Assembly (NCBI RefSeq): GCF_003259255.1
Contig: NZ_QGOL01000007.1
Coordinates: 124,001-188,000, forward strand
Direction of reading: 5' to 3'
DNA: 64,000 nucleotides
Origin: Algoriphagus litoralis
GTDB lineage: Bacteria; Bacteroidota; Bacteroidia; Cytophagales; Cyclobacteriaceae
Shown: positions 15,956-24,724 of the stretch, piece by piece
Layout of the letters: every line of letters starts with the position of its first letter
How positions within the stretch are numbered: the stretch's first letter is position 1
The notes under the pieces: model-generated
The model's database searches: none
Told to the model about the DNA's origin: nothing
The model's input: the letters and a program-made list of their open reading frames with translations, nothing else
Program-made: the position numbers and the translations under genes

Positions 15956-17188
15956 ATGACCATTCTTCGCCTACATCAGAAAAGCGAATTTACCCCTTCT
16001 CGAATTCCTTTACCCTCTTCCAAAAGTGAATCCAACCGAGCTTTGGTGATAGATGCTTTGACTGAAGGAGAAAATAAAATCACCAACCTGGCTGAGGCAC
16101 GCGATACGCAGACAATGATCCGATTGCTGGAGAAAAACCCTCCGGTTTTTGATGTCCTGGACGCAGGGACGACCATGCGGTTTCTGACCGCATTTGCTTC
16201 AGTGACCAATCAAAAAAAGGTCATGACCGGAACTGCCAGAATGTGCGAGCGACCGATCGGCATCTTGGTAGATGCGCTCAGAACTATCGGCGCAGAGATC
16301 CACTATTTGAATATCGAAGGCTACCCGCCGCTGGCAATCCACGGTCTTCCTGAGCAAAAATCAGATAAAGTAAAAATCCGTGGTGATGTATCCAGTCAGT
16401 ACATTTCTGCCATGCTGATGATTGCACCTATTTTGCCTCAGGGACTCGAAATCGAATTGGAAGGGAAAGTTGGCAGTCAAACATACATCGAAATGACCCT
16501 GGAGCTGATGGCTCAGTTTGGGATTACCTACACTTGGGAACAAAACAAAATCAAAGTTCCGCATCAAGCCTATCAGCCCACAGTTTTTGCAGTGGAAAGC
16601 GACTGGTCGGGAGCGAGCTATTGGTTCAGTCTATTGGCTTGTGCGGATTCAGGAGCACTTTTTTTGGAGGGATTAAAAGAAAATAGCCTTCAGGGTGATT
16701 CGAAGATCGTGGAAATCATGGATCATTTGGGAGTAAAAAGCACCTTTGAAAAAGGAGGAGTTTTGCTCAAAAAGCAACCTGTCAAAGGATTGAAAAACTG
16801 GGATTTCACACACTGTCCAGACCTAGCCCAAACCGTAGCAGTAACTTGTGCTGTGCTCGGTCAAAATGCTGTATTCACAGGATTGGAAAGTCTGAAAATC
16901 AAAGAAACTGACAGAATCTTAGCTTTGCAGCAGGAATTGGCAAAATTCAATGCAGAACTGAAAGAGATCGAACCGGAAGTATTTCAGGTAATTCCTTCTG
17001 TCACGATGCCACGTGAGGTGCAGATTCACACCTATGACGATCACCGAATGGCCATGGCATTTATGCCGCTTTTGACCAAAACCGAAGTATTGATCGAAGA
17101 TCCGGAAGTCGTCAACAAATCCTATCCGAGCTTTTGGAAACACTGCGAGTTGCTTTCCATCTCTATGGATAAACCAACCCAATCATGA
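15956..17188 (+). CDS. aroA: 3-phosphoshikimate 1-carboxyvinyltransferase (EPSP synthase)
   Basis: Transfers enolpyruvyl from PEP to shikimate-3-phosphate. 410 residues from ATG 15956, 18 bp after aroB (a TTG at 15941 would add five residues). Active-site segments include PSSKSESNRAL (about 18-28), DAGTTMRFLTAF, RGDVSSQYISAMLM, KIKETDRI and HTYDDHRMAMAF near the C-terminus. It lacks the usual LPG(S/T)KS wording at the first loop, having LPSSKSESNR, a form I recall from other Bacteroidota. Its stop overlaps the next start (ATGA). Confidence 0.94.
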   Translation: MTILRLHQKSEFTPSRIPLPSSKSESNRALVIDALTEGENKITNLAEARDTQTMIRLLEKNPPVFDVLDAGTTMRFLTAFASVTNQKKVMTGTARMCERPIGILVDALRTIGAEIHYLNIEGYPPLAIHGLPEQKSDKVKIRGDVSSQYISAMLMIAPILPQGLEIELEGKVGSQTYIEMTLELMAQFGITYTWEQNKIKVPHQAYQPTVFAVESDWSGASYWFSLLACADSGALFLEGLKENSLQGDSKIVEIMDHLGVKSTFEKGGVLLKKQPVKGLKNWDFTHCPDLAQTVAVTCAVLGQNAVFTGLESLKIKETDRILALQQELAKFNAELKEIEPEVFQVIPSVTMPREVQIHTYDDHRMAMAFMPLLTKTEVLIEDPEVVNKSYPSFWKHCELLSISMDKPTQS

Positions 17189-18009
17189 GTGTAAAGATTT
17201 CGATTCAGGGCGTACCCGGATCATTTCACCATCAAGTAGCACTGATCAACTTCAGACCAGAAGCGGAAATTCTTGCTTTCAACACCTTTGAGCCTGTGGC
17301 TAAATCGGTCGCAAACGGCGAAGCTGACTTTGGGGTGATGGCCATTGAAAACTCTATTGCAGGGGCTATTCTCCCCAACTATGACCTCATCGATCGGTAT
17401 GAATTGAGCATTCGGGACGAGTTTTATTTACCGATCGCACATCAGTTGATGGCTTTGCCAGGTCAAAAAATCGAGGATATTCGAGAGGTCAGATCCCATC
17501 CAATGGCTATTTTGCAATGCAAGGCTTTTTTTGCGAAGCACCCGCACATACAGCAATTTGATGATGTGGATACTGCATCCGTAGCCAAGCGGATTTCCGA
17601 GGAAAAATTGACCGGAGTCGCCGGTATTGCGAGTGGAATAGCAGCTGAAATTTACGGGCTGGAGATTCTGGCTAAAGACATCCAGACTGTAAAAGATAAC
17701 TTCACCCGATTTATCATTTTGCAAAAAGGAAAGCCTACTTTGGTAGGTAAACCAAACAAGGCATCTTTTAAGGTTACCATCCAAAATCAGCAGGGTGGAT
17801 TAGCCAAATTATTGACCATGATTGCTGAAAAAGGGCTTGATTTGAGTAAAATCCAGTCTATCCCAGTCATCGAAAAACCCTGGGAATACGCATTTTTCAT
17901 CGATGCGGAATTTGAAAATTACGGAGAGTTTCAGGAAGCCATGAAATTGGTGACTCAGGACTTTGGCGATTTAAAAATATTCGGAGAATATACTAGCAGA
18001 AAGGCATGA
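17185..18009 (+). CDS. pheA: Prephenate dehydratase with ACT domain
   Basis: Converts prephenate to phenylpyruvate for Phe synthesis. 274 residues: periplasmic-binding-protein-like catalytic domain (about 1-185) with FGVMAIENSIAG and DNFTRFIIL (the TRF motif), followed by an ACT domain (about 195-270; SFKVTIQNQQGGLAKLL, then KIQSIPVIEKPWEYAFFID) that normally binds Phe for feedback inhibition. There is no fused chorismate mutase, since that activity sits on the first enzyme of the operon. ATGA overlaps at both ends couple it to aroA and the aminotransferase. Confidence 0.94.
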   Translation: MSVKISIQGVPGSFHHQVALINFRPEAEILAFNTFEPVAKSVANGEADFGVMAIENSIAGAILPNYDLIDRYELSIRDEFYLPIAHQLMALPGQKIEDIREVRSHPMAILQCKAFFAKHPHIQQFDDVDTASVAKRISEEKLTGVAGIASGIAAEIYGLEILAKDIQTVKDNFTRFIILQKGKPTLVGKPNKASFKVTIQNQQGGLAKLLTMIAEKGLDLSKIQSIPVIEKPWEYAFFIDAEFENYGEFQEAMKLVTQDFGDLKIFGEYTSRKA

Positions 18010-19154
18010 AGGGCTTTGCAAATCGAGTAGACACAGTGCAGGAATATTATTTTTCAGCAAAGCTGAGAGAGGTAAATCAATTGATCGCCGATGGTAAACC
18101 TGTCATCAATCTGGGAATTGGAAGTCCAGATCTTGCCCCTGACCGGTCAGTCATCGATGCGCTGAAAAGCACCGTAGAGCATCCCAGAGCACATGGCTAT
18201 CAGAATTACCAAGGAATCCCTGAGCTCCGGATTGCCATGGCAGAATTTTATGGCAGAGCATACAAAGTGACTTTAAATCCCAACAAGGAAATCCTTCCAT
18301 TGATGGGTTCGAAAGAAGGCATCATGCACCTCAGCATGGCGTTTTTGAATCCGGGTGATCAAGTTTTGATCCCTGACCCTGGCTATCCAACTTATAGCTC
18401 AGTTACTAAATTACTTGGTGCAGAACCGATCTTTTATACCCTAGATCTAGAGAAAAAAGGGCGACCAAATCTGGATAACCTTGAAAAACTGGATCTGAGC
18501 AAGGTCAAAATCATGTGGATCAACTACCCTCACATGCCGACTGGAGCATTGGGTAGCAAAGAGATTCTGGCGGATTTGATCGCTTTTGCAAAAAAGCATG
18601 AAATAATTCTACTCCATGACAACCCTTACAGCCATATTCTGAATCCTGATCCGCTAAGCATTCTTGGAATTCCAGGTGGGAAGGATGTTGCTTTGGAGCT
18701 AAACTCACTCAGCAAAACATTCAATATGCCAGGTTGGAGAGTTGGGATGCTCTGTGGCCGTGCCGACTGGATCGAAGCTGTGCTCAAAGTCAAATCCAAC
18801 ATGGACTCAGGAATGTTTCTAGGGATTCAAAAGGGTGCCATCGCAGCCATGAGTTTAGGAAATACCTGGTTTGCTGATTTGGATGAACAGTATCAAAACC
18901 GAAGGAAGTTGGTCTGGAAAATGGCCGAAATACTGAATCTCAGCTTCCCAAAGGAAACAGCGGGACTTTTCGTCTGGTGCAAAGTTCCTGAGGGAAAAAC
19001 CGCCGACGAATTGGTGGATTTTCTCCTTTATGAGAAAAACATATTTATTACTCCGGGAAGAATATTCGGACCCGCAGGCGAAGGTTATGTAAGAATCTCC
19101 CTTTGCATGCCGGAATTCAAAATCCTTGAAGCAATCAATCGCATCAAATCATAA
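18006..19154 (+). CDS. PLP-dependent class I aminotransferase, probably aromatic/prephenate type
   Basis: A 382-residue fold-type I aminotransferase. It has NLGIGSPDLAP near residue 33, the PGYPTYSS cofactor-loop region, HDNPYSHI (the Asp/Tyr pair contacting PLP), SLSKTFNMPGWRVGM with the Schiff-base Lys near 239, and a C-terminal Arg in EGYVRISLCMP for substrate carboxylate binding. It overlaps pheA by 4 nt and is followed by tyrA, so its likely job is transamination of phenylpyruvate/4-hydroxyphenylpyruvate or prephenate. The operon position supports this role, but specificity is not proven by sequence. Confidence 0.88.
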   Translation: MKGFANRVDTVQEYYFSAKLREVNQLIADGKPVINLGIGSPDLAPDRSVIDALKSTVEHPRAHGYQNYQGIPELRIAMAEFYGRAYKVTLNPNKEILPLMGSKEGIMHLSMAFLNPGDQVLIPDPGYPTYSSVTKLLGAEPIFYTLDLEKKGRPNLDNLEKLDLSKVKIMWINYPHMPTGALGSKEILADLIAFAKKHEIILLHDNPYSHILNPDPLSILGIPGGKDVALELNSLSKTFNMPGWRVGMLCGRADWIEAVLKVKSNMDSGMFLGIQKGAIAAMSLGNTWFADLDEQYQNRRKLVWKMAEILNLSFPKETAGLFVWCKVPEGKTADELVDFLLYEKNIFITPGRIFGPAGEGYVRISLCMPEFKILEAINRIKS

Positions 19155-19159
19155 CGACT

Positions 19160-20008
19160 ATGCAAAAAATACACATCATTGGCCTTGGCCTTTTAGGTGG
19201 TTCCTTTGGGTTAGGAGCCAGACAAAAATTCCCTGAACTAATCATCACTGGTACCGATGCCAATCCCCAAAACCTCAAAGATGCACTGACTTTAGGCATC
19301 ATCACTGAAGCGAAAGAAACGCCAGATGCAGATACTGATCTGGTCATTTTGGCCACTCCTGCGGATACTTTGGGCAAAATACTGATCGACACTTTGAACC
19401 AAGTGGGTGAAAACACACTGGTCTTTGATGTCGGTTCTACCAAGTCAAAGTTATGTGAGATGATGGCTGATCACCCAAAACGAAAGCAATACTTGGCTGC
19501 CCACCCGATCGCAGGAACCGAATATTCGGGTCCCAAAGCTGCTTTGGCGGATTTGCTAAATCGGAAGGTTTTGATCATTTGCGAGTTGGAAAAAACTGAT
19601 CTCCACTTGAAAGAAAAGGCTTATCAGCTTTTTGATGCGCTGAATGTGAAGCTGCGCTTCATGGATCCCGAGGAGCATGATCGACATTTGGCCTTTGTCT
19701 CCCACCTTTCACATATTTCGTCCTTCATGCTTGGAGAAACTGTCCTGCAAAAGATGGCCGATGAGAAAAACATTTTCGACATGGCAGGCTCGGGGTTTGC
19801 TTCGACAGTTCGATTAGCTAAGTCAAGTCCTGCTATGTGGGCTCCTATTTTTACAGAAAACAAGGAAAATATCCTGAGCGCTTTGGATGGCTATATTTCT
19901 AATTTAACTTCCTTCCGGGACAAAATCGCAAAGGACGACAGCCAAGGATTATTTGAGGAAATGGCTGAAATCAATAAGATTCGGGATATTCTGGAACTTG
20001 GTAAGTAA
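19160..20008 (+). CDS. tyrA: Prephenate dehydrogenase
   Basis: Oxidatively decarboxylates prephenate to 4-hydroxyphenylpyruvate for Tyr synthesis. 282 residues: N-terminal Rossmann domain with GLGLLGGSFGLG (8-19) and Asp in GTDANPQ (about 33), catalytic AAHPIAGTEYSGP (His115), and the all-helical C-terminal domain with HLAFVSHLSHISSF. No ACT domain. Last gene of the operon, 5 bp after the aminotransferase and followed by a terminator at 20033. Confidence 0.93.
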   Translation: MQKIHIIGLGLLGGSFGLGARQKFPELIITGTDANPQNLKDALTLGIITEAKETPDADTDLVILATPADTLGKILIDTLNQVGENTLVFDVGSTKSKLCEMMADHPKRKQYLAAHPIAGTEYSGPKAALADLLNRKVLIICELEKTDLHLKEKAYQLFDALNVKLRFMDPEEHDRHLAFVSHLSHISSFMLGETVLQKMADEKNIFDMAGSGFASTVRLAKSSPAMWAPIFTENKENILSALDGYISNLTSFRDKIAKDDSQGLFEEMAEINKIRDILELGK

Positions 20009-20032
20009 TTTGAGACTCGAGATTTCAATGAG

Positions 20033-20066
20033 AAAACCACGGAGTGATTCGTGGTTTTTGTTTTTA
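20033..20066 (+). terminator. Terminator of the aromatic operon
   Basis: AAAACCACG (20033-20041) pairs with CGTGGTTTT (20050-20058) around an 8-nt loop, followed by a T-rich tract to 20066. It lies 24 bp after tyrA. Confidence 0.75.
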
Positions 20067-20086
20067 GTGTCCCGCGGATAAGGCTG

Positions 20087-20152
20087 AAAAAGTCGCAGAT
20101 AGACGCTGATTTTACCGACGAAATTCCACGCCCTTCTTTGCGGTGAGCTGCG
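20087..20152. repeat. Probable dispersed intergenic repeat remnant
   Basis: The segment contains GTCGCAGATAGACGCTGATT (20092-20111) followed by CTTCTTTGCGGTGAGCTGCG (20133-20152). It resembles the GCAGATnnACGCnGATTT-type intergenic repeats I recall from Bacteroidota genomes. There is only one copy in this window, so family membership is from memory, not shown here. Confidence 0.35.
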
Positions 20153-20223
20153 GGAATATTAATCATGATTTTTCGTTATTTTAGAAACTCGATATCAATT
20201 CGAAAATCTTAAAAACAGAAAAA

Positions 20224-20466
20224 ATGACGCTCCAATTTATCCATGACAAAGAAGGGAATACCACTGGGGTTTATATTCCTATAGATGAATGGCAATTTCT
20301 GACTTCCAAGTATGAGGAATTGCAAAAGGCAGAATCAGACAACTCAATGCATCTTGCTGATTGGCAAAAACAAATAATTGATCAACGGCTTTCGGCTTAT
20401 GAGAGCAATCCTGAGGATGTCTTTGATTTTGACGAGACGTTAGATGACATCGAGAAAGATTTATGA
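20224..20466 (+). CDS. Antitoxin of a RelE/ParE-type toxin-antitoxin pair
   Basis: An 80-residue acidic protein. The N-terminus (LQFIHDKEGNTTGVYIPIDEW) is a short beta-hairpin like that of small addiction-module antitoxins, and the rest is helical and Glu/Asp-rich (DVFDFDETLDDIEKDL), fitting a toxin-wrapping tail. It overlaps the toxin start by 4 nt (ATGA). Identity rests mainly on the partner and on size. Confidence 0.75.
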   Translation: MTLQFIHDKEGNTTGVYIPIDEWQFLTSKYEELQKAESDNSMHLADWQKQIIDQRLSAYESNPEDVFDFDETLDDIEKDL

Positions 20467-20768
20467 TTTACAAGATAGTAAACAGATCAGAAGTCAAATC
20501 AGATATCCTTTCTGCTGTTAGCTATTACAAAAAAATAAATCCAAAATTGCCGAAACAGCTTGTATTTCGTATCCGTGAAGCGAAAACCGCTATTTTGAGA
20601 ACTCCCTACGGATTTCAAATTAAGTACAAGAATGTCAGAACTTTACTTCTTAAACAGTTCCCTTACCACATTCATTATTTAATAGATGAACCAAAAAGGC
20701 AAATTATAATTCTGGCATTAATTCATTCCTACAAAAAGCCCCAAGATTATTCATTAAGGGAAGAATAA
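20463..20768 (+). CDS. RelE/ParE superfamily toxin
   Basis: A 101-residue basic protein with the RelE/ParE fold pattern: VNRSEVKSDILSAVSYYKKI (helix 1), LPKQLVFRIREAKTAIL (helix 2), then beta strands YGFQIKYKNVRTLLLKQFPY, HIHYLIDEPKRQIIILALIH. Whether it is an mRNA interferase (RelE) or a gyrase inhibitor (ParE) cannot be decided; the strand-then-HSYKKP ending resembles ParE/RelE-like proteins common in Bacteroidota. Coupled to the antitoxin by an ATGA overlap. Confidence 0.8.
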   Translation: MIYKIVNRSEVKSDILSAVSYYKKINPKLPKQLVFRIREAKTAILRTPYGFQIKYKNVRTLLLKQFPYHIHYLIDEPKRQIIILALIHSYKKPQDYSLREE

Positions 20769-20790
20769 CATTACTTTTTTTCACAAAGCC

Positions 20791-22440
20791 ATGACCTCTC
20801 GACTTTTCTTTTTTTTTGGTATACTCTTCTTAAACGCATGCACCTCAGATACACAAAGCAATGTGGAGAAAGTCTTCGAAAAATGGAATAGCACGAAAAC
20901 TCCAGGGGTAGCAATTGCAGTTGTGAAAAACGGAGAAATCATTTTTAAAAAAGGCTATGGAATGGCCAATTTGGAGTATAATATTCCGGTAACTCCAAAG
21001 ACGATTTTCCATATCGCTTCCGTTTCCAAGCAGTTCACTGTGTTTTCGATCTTGCTTTTGGAAAAAGATGGAAAGCTATCTCTGGAAGATGATATCAGGA
21101 AGTACATTCCAGAAGTTCCTGACTTTGGGAAAACGATTACCCTTCGACATTTGGCTACACATACGAGTGGATTGAGAGATCAATGGAACCTTCTTGCTTT
21201 GGCTGGCTGGAGGCTTGACGATGTAATCACCCGCGACCAGATCATGAAATTGATCAGCGCTCAGGAGGAATTGAATTTTGATCCGGGAGAAGAATTTCTT
21301 TATTGTAACACAGGATTTACGCTTTTGGCCGAAGTTGTCTCACGGGTTTCTGGTCAATCTTTTTCGACTTTCACGGATGAAAGAATTTTCAAACCACTTC
21401 AAATGGAAAGTACACTTTTCTATGAAGACCATGAGATGATTGTTCCCAATCGAGCTTACTCTTACTATCCTGACAGAGCAGGCTATAAGAAAAGTGTCTT
21501 GAGCTACGCCAATGCCGGTGCAACAAGTCTTATGACCACAGTAGAGGATCTGAGCCTATGGGCTATCAACTTCTCTGATCCTAAGGTCGGAGACGAAACC
21601 ATATTTCAGGAGATGAACACCCTGGGCAGACTCAACAATGGCGAAACTTTTGGCGGTGCAATGGGGCAATTTGTCGGTCAATACAAAGGAGTTGAAGAAA
21701 TCTCCCACGGAGGAGCTGATGCTGGATTTCGCACCTATTTGGCAAGATATCCTGAACAGCAACTTTCAGTGATTGTCTTCAGCAATGACGCTTCCTTTTC
21801 CTCCGGCCAATTTGCCCATGATGTTGCGGACCTATATTTGGAAATTGAAACTCCGGTTGAGGTTGAAAAAGTGGATTCTGTAGCTGGACCAAAATTAGGC
21901 CTGGAGATTCTGGCCAAATATCTGGGGGACTATGAATTGAAATCCGGGACGCTAGTTTATGTCTCAGATCGGGATGATAATCTATATATTCAAGCTTCCG
22001 GTGAACCGGAATTTCTCCTCAAACCAGTTGCTGACAATCGGTTTGTCATTGCTGAGGCAGAAATAGAAATTGAGTTTTTAAACGAAGAAAACAGCCTTAC
22101 CCAATCGGTGAAGGTCTATTATTCCAACGATGACACTGAAGAGGGAACGCGAGTAGCCCCTTTCGATCCAAGTTCTGCGAAATTGGAAGAATTCCTCGGC
22201 ACTTTCTATAGCGAGGAATTATCAACCGCCTACCATTTTCAAATAAAAGATGATCAACTTGTGGCGACTCATTACCGACATCCGGACATATATTTTCAAG
22301 CTGTGAAAAAAGATGTTTTTAGAGCTGAATGCTGGTTTTTTGGTCAGGCAGAATTCATTCGCAATAAATCAGAAAATGTGATCGGATTGAAAGCTACTTC
22401 CGCTAGAGCGAGAAATATTAAATTTGAAAAGAAAGATTAA
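20791..22440 (+). CDS. Serine hydrolase, class C beta-lactamase family, lipoprotein
   Basis: A 549-residue penicillin-binding-protein-like hydrolase with lipobox FLNACTS (Cys17). The catalytic domain (about 25-350) has S-x-x-K in HIASVSKQF (Ser77, Lys80), Y-x-N in FLYCNTGFT near residue 170, and HGGADAGF in place of the KTG triad. A C-terminal domain of about 180 residues follows (LGDYELKSGTLVYVSDRDD and another YSEEL repeat), the beta-barrel extension seen in DUF3471-like or lipocalin-type tails. Likely acts on peptides or esters in the periplasm; antibiotic resistance should not be assumed. Confidence 0.88.
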   Translation: MTSRLFFFFGILFLNACTSDTQSNVEKVFEKWNSTKTPGVAIAVVKNGEIIFKKGYGMANLEYNIPVTPKTIFHIASVSKQFTVFSILLLEKDGKLSLEDDIRKYIPEVPDFGKTITLRHLATHTSGLRDQWNLLALAGWRLDDVITRDQIMKLISAQEELNFDPGEEFLYCNTGFTLLAEVVSRVSGQSFSTFTDERIFKPLQMESTLFYEDHEMIVPNRAYSYYPDRAGYKKSVLSYANAGATSLMTTVEDLSLWAINFSDPKVGDETIFQEMNTLGRLNNGETFGGAMGQFVGQYKGVEEISHGGADAGFRTYLARYPEQQLSVIVFSNDASFSSGQFAHDVADLYLEIETPVEVEKVDSVAGPKLGLEILAKYLGDYELKSGTLVYVSDRDDNLYIQASGEPEFLLKPVADNRFVIAEAEIEIEFLNEENSLTQSVKVYYSNDDTEEGTRVAPFDPSSAKLEEFLGTFYSEELSTAYHFQIKDDQLVATHYRHPDIYFQAVKKDVFRAECWFFGQAEFIRNKSENVIGLKATSARARNIKFEKKD

Positions 22441-22463
22441 CCTTACACTATACCCAAAAACCT

Positions 22464-23432
22464 ATGAAACCTTTCCTACTTGCAGTAATCTTCCTTCTTT
22501 CATTGGGAGCTTATGCCCAAGAATCCTGGATCACTATCCAACCTGAAACCGAGGCAACTTCACGCCATGAAAGTTCTTTTGTGGAATGTGACGGCAAACT
22601 TTATGCATTGGGTGGTCGCGGCGAACGACCAGTCGATGAATACGACCCCAAGACAAATACTTGGACCAAACTGGCAGATGCCCCGATGGAAATACACCAT
22701 TTTCAGGCCGTTTCCTATAAGGGAGAAATCTGGGTTGTCGGTGCGCTGACAGGAGGGTATCCTCATGAAACACCAATTCCAAATATTTTAATCTTCAACC
22801 CTAAAACCAAAACCTGGCGGGATGGACCTGCCCTCCCTGAAAAAAGGCATCGCGGTTCGGCCGGAGTGGTGGTCCGAAATGATAAAATTTACATGGTTTG
22901 TGGAATCCAGGATGGGCACTACGATGGGTTTGTTCGCTGGTTTGATGTATTGGATCCTGCAACAGGAAAATGGACTGCTCTTCCAAGTGCTCCACGGTCA
23001 AGAGATCACGTAAGTGCGGCTTTGGTTGGGGACAGACTTTATCTGGCAGGAGGAAGAACTTCCTATGCCAAAATCGGAAAAGTGCTGGAGCTGACGAACA
23101 ATGAAATTGATTATTTCGACTTCAGTACCAATACTTGGACAACAATCGAAACCGAAATCCCAACAGCCCGAGCAGGAAACTCCAATCTGGGAATCGGGCC
23201 ATATCTCGTGATTCTCAATGGTGAAAGCCAAGCCCAAACTTCTGCACATGCTGAAGTCGAAGTCTTGGACACGCGCACACACACCTGGAGCAAACTACCG
23301 AACCTAACTCAAGGACGTCACGGCACCGGAGCGGCATTTTTGGATGGAAAAATCTACGTCCATGCTGGCTCAGCAAATCGTGGCGGTGGTCCGGAAATCA
23401 ATACTACTGAAATGATAGAATGGAAGCGATAA
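22464..23432 (+). CDS. Secreted Kelch-repeat beta-propeller protein
   Basis: A 322-residue protein with a signal peptide (ending GAYAQ) and about five to six Kelch repeats, recognisable by GG followed by V/N and W: YALGGRGERPVDEYDP...NTWTKL, GEIWVVGALTGG...KTWRDG, IYMVCGIQDG...KWTAL, RLYLAGGRTSY...NTWTTI, and a closing KIYVHAGSANRGGG. The role is probably binding or sugar/sialate-like chemistry, but the sequence alone does not support a substrate. 23 bp after the serine hydrolase gene and probably cotranscribed. Confidence 0.82.
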   Translation: MKPFLLAVIFLLSLGAYAQESWITIQPETEATSRHESSFVECDGKLYALGGRGERPVDEYDPKTNTWTKLADAPMEIHHFQAVSYKGEIWVVGALTGGYPHETPIPNILIFNPKTKTWRDGPALPEKRHRGSAGVVVRNDKIYMVCGIQDGHYDGFVRWFDVLDPATGKWTALPSAPRSRDHVSAALVGDRLYLAGGRTSYAKIGKVLELTNNEIDYFDFSTNTWTTIETEIPTARAGNSNLGIGPYLVILNGESQAQTSAHAEVEVLDTRTHTWSKLPNLTQGRHGTGAAFLDGKIYVHAGSANRGGGPEINTTEMIEWKR

Positions 23433-23583
23433 AGTAGGCCCATTGCTACACTAAGTGTGCCCTAGGCTGAATAATTTCCGATGGCTATTGACAAAATTTC
23501 GATTTCATCGAAATCCCGATAGTCTCAAGACCAGTCATTTTTCTAACTAAAAAAATACCGAATATTTGTTTCAAACCAGTAAC

Positions 23584-23617
23584 AAAAAAGCATCGTCAAT
23601 GTGAGGATGCTTTTTTT
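23584..23617. terminator. Bidirectional terminator between convergent genes
   Basis: AAAAAAGCATC (23584-23594) pairs perfectly with GATGCTTTTTT (23606-23616), with A and T tracts on both sides, so it can stop transcription of the Kelch gene (plus) and of the CsgG-like gene (minus). Confidence 0.85.
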
Positions 23618-23657
23618 GTTGAGAAACAGGAGATCAGGTCTTTCCTAGCCTTGTCTT

Positions 23658-24530
23658 CTAATTTTTGCCGTATTTGGATCCAAAAGGTGTTCGTTTGACC
23701 ATATACTCTATGCCTCCTTTATACGAATCCATTGATGTGCCAAATACATGTCGGGATTGCGAATACAAGTTGTCTCCCCTGTCATTGAACATTCTAAAAT
23801 CTACCGTAGTATCATACTCGATGGTAGTGGAAGAACTACTTGAGGAGAAGACGCCACCTTTGGTCGTGGTGGTTGATTTGTTGTTGGTATAGGTATTGTT
23901 TTCTTTTTCCTTATAATTAGTACCCGTGGATCCAAACGTAGATGTACCCTTATTGGTGATGCTAAGCGTACCGAAAATAACGAACTCCACTCCCAATAAT
24001 TTTGCGAGCTCATCTGGGGTAAAGGAGGCTACATTACTGTGAGTAATGTTGTTTTTTGCAAGAATGGCATTGGTAGTCAATGGATCCTGCAGGGTCAATG
24101 TACTGTATTCATCCCGTACCATATTGGAGGTGGTACTTTGAACCAATTTGCTCATAGATTCAGGAGTCATACCTGGGTCATTTGAGATAAACTCAAAAGG
24201 CAAAACAGCCACTTTGTTGTGTGTATCCGGACCACCCGATGGGGCAGGGTTTCTACTTGAAGGTGCAGGCTGACCTACTGAAGAAGGCCCGAATGTTTCT
24301 ACTCTTCCACTGGCAAACTCCACCTTGGACACCTCATCTTTTGAGAATTCATAATCAAACTCCTCCCCGGGATATCTGAATTTGATTTGGGCACTGGTAA
24401 TCCCTGTTACTTTACCCTCCTTTTTCTCCCCATTTGTAAGGGTCAATACATCATTTTTAACCTGAGAAAAAGCTGCGGTACTCAAGCCAAAAATGAGCAG
24501 TGCAAAAATTAAACCTACAATCTGTTTCAT
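23658..24530 (-). CDS. Secreted protein with CsgG/FlgO-like core, unknown function
   Basis: A 290-residue protein with a signal peptide (ending AAFSQ). Residues about 25-75 form a small beta domain (LTNGEKKEGKVTGITSAQIK) like SH3-type or LSm-type repeats in secreted Bacteroidota proteins. After a Pro/Ser/Gly linker comes a domain starting VAVLPFEFIS and containing LAKLLGVEFVIFGTLSI, the pattern of CsgG/FlgO/TolB-N-like curli-secretion and lipoprotein families. A Ser/Thr/Asn-rich insert (about 205-240) follows. It has no lipobox Cys, unlike CsgG. I cannot assign a function. Confidence 0.7.
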   Translation of the reverse strand: MKQIVGLIFALLIFGLSTAAFSQVKNDVLTLTNGEKKEGKVTGITSAQIKFRYPGEEFDYEFSKDEVSKVEFASGRVETFGPSSVGQPAPSSRNPAPSGGPDTHNKVAVLPFEFISNDPGMTPESMSKLVQSTTSNMVRDEYSTLTLQDPLTTNAILAKNNITHSNVASFTPDELAKLLGVEFVIFGTLSITNKGTSTFGSTGTNYKEKENNTYTNNKSTTTTKGGVFSSSSSSTTIEYDTTVDFRMFNDRGDNLYSQSRHVFGTSMDSYKGGIEYMVKRTPFGSKYGKN

Positions 24531-24724
24531 AATTCCAAATTTTCTGATGGTAAATCACCGAATTTTTCGAATAAAAATACGTGTTTGTCAGAAAAACTGA
24601 AAAACTTATTTTGACCTTATCTGAGTCATTTTAGTAAATTTTCTGATCCCTGTGAAATGGTCTGGTGCTATTGGTATTTGATCCGGTTTTTTTTAGCTTG
24701 AAAAAATTTCTTTGTGAAAGAATA

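Noticed and set aside
23496-23514. Short inverted repeat ATTTCGAT/ATCGAAAT near the end of the Kelch gene
   Set aside because: Perfect 8-bp palindrome with 3-nt spacer, but a single occurrence with no T tract and no nearby start; could be a chance palindrome or an operator without support.
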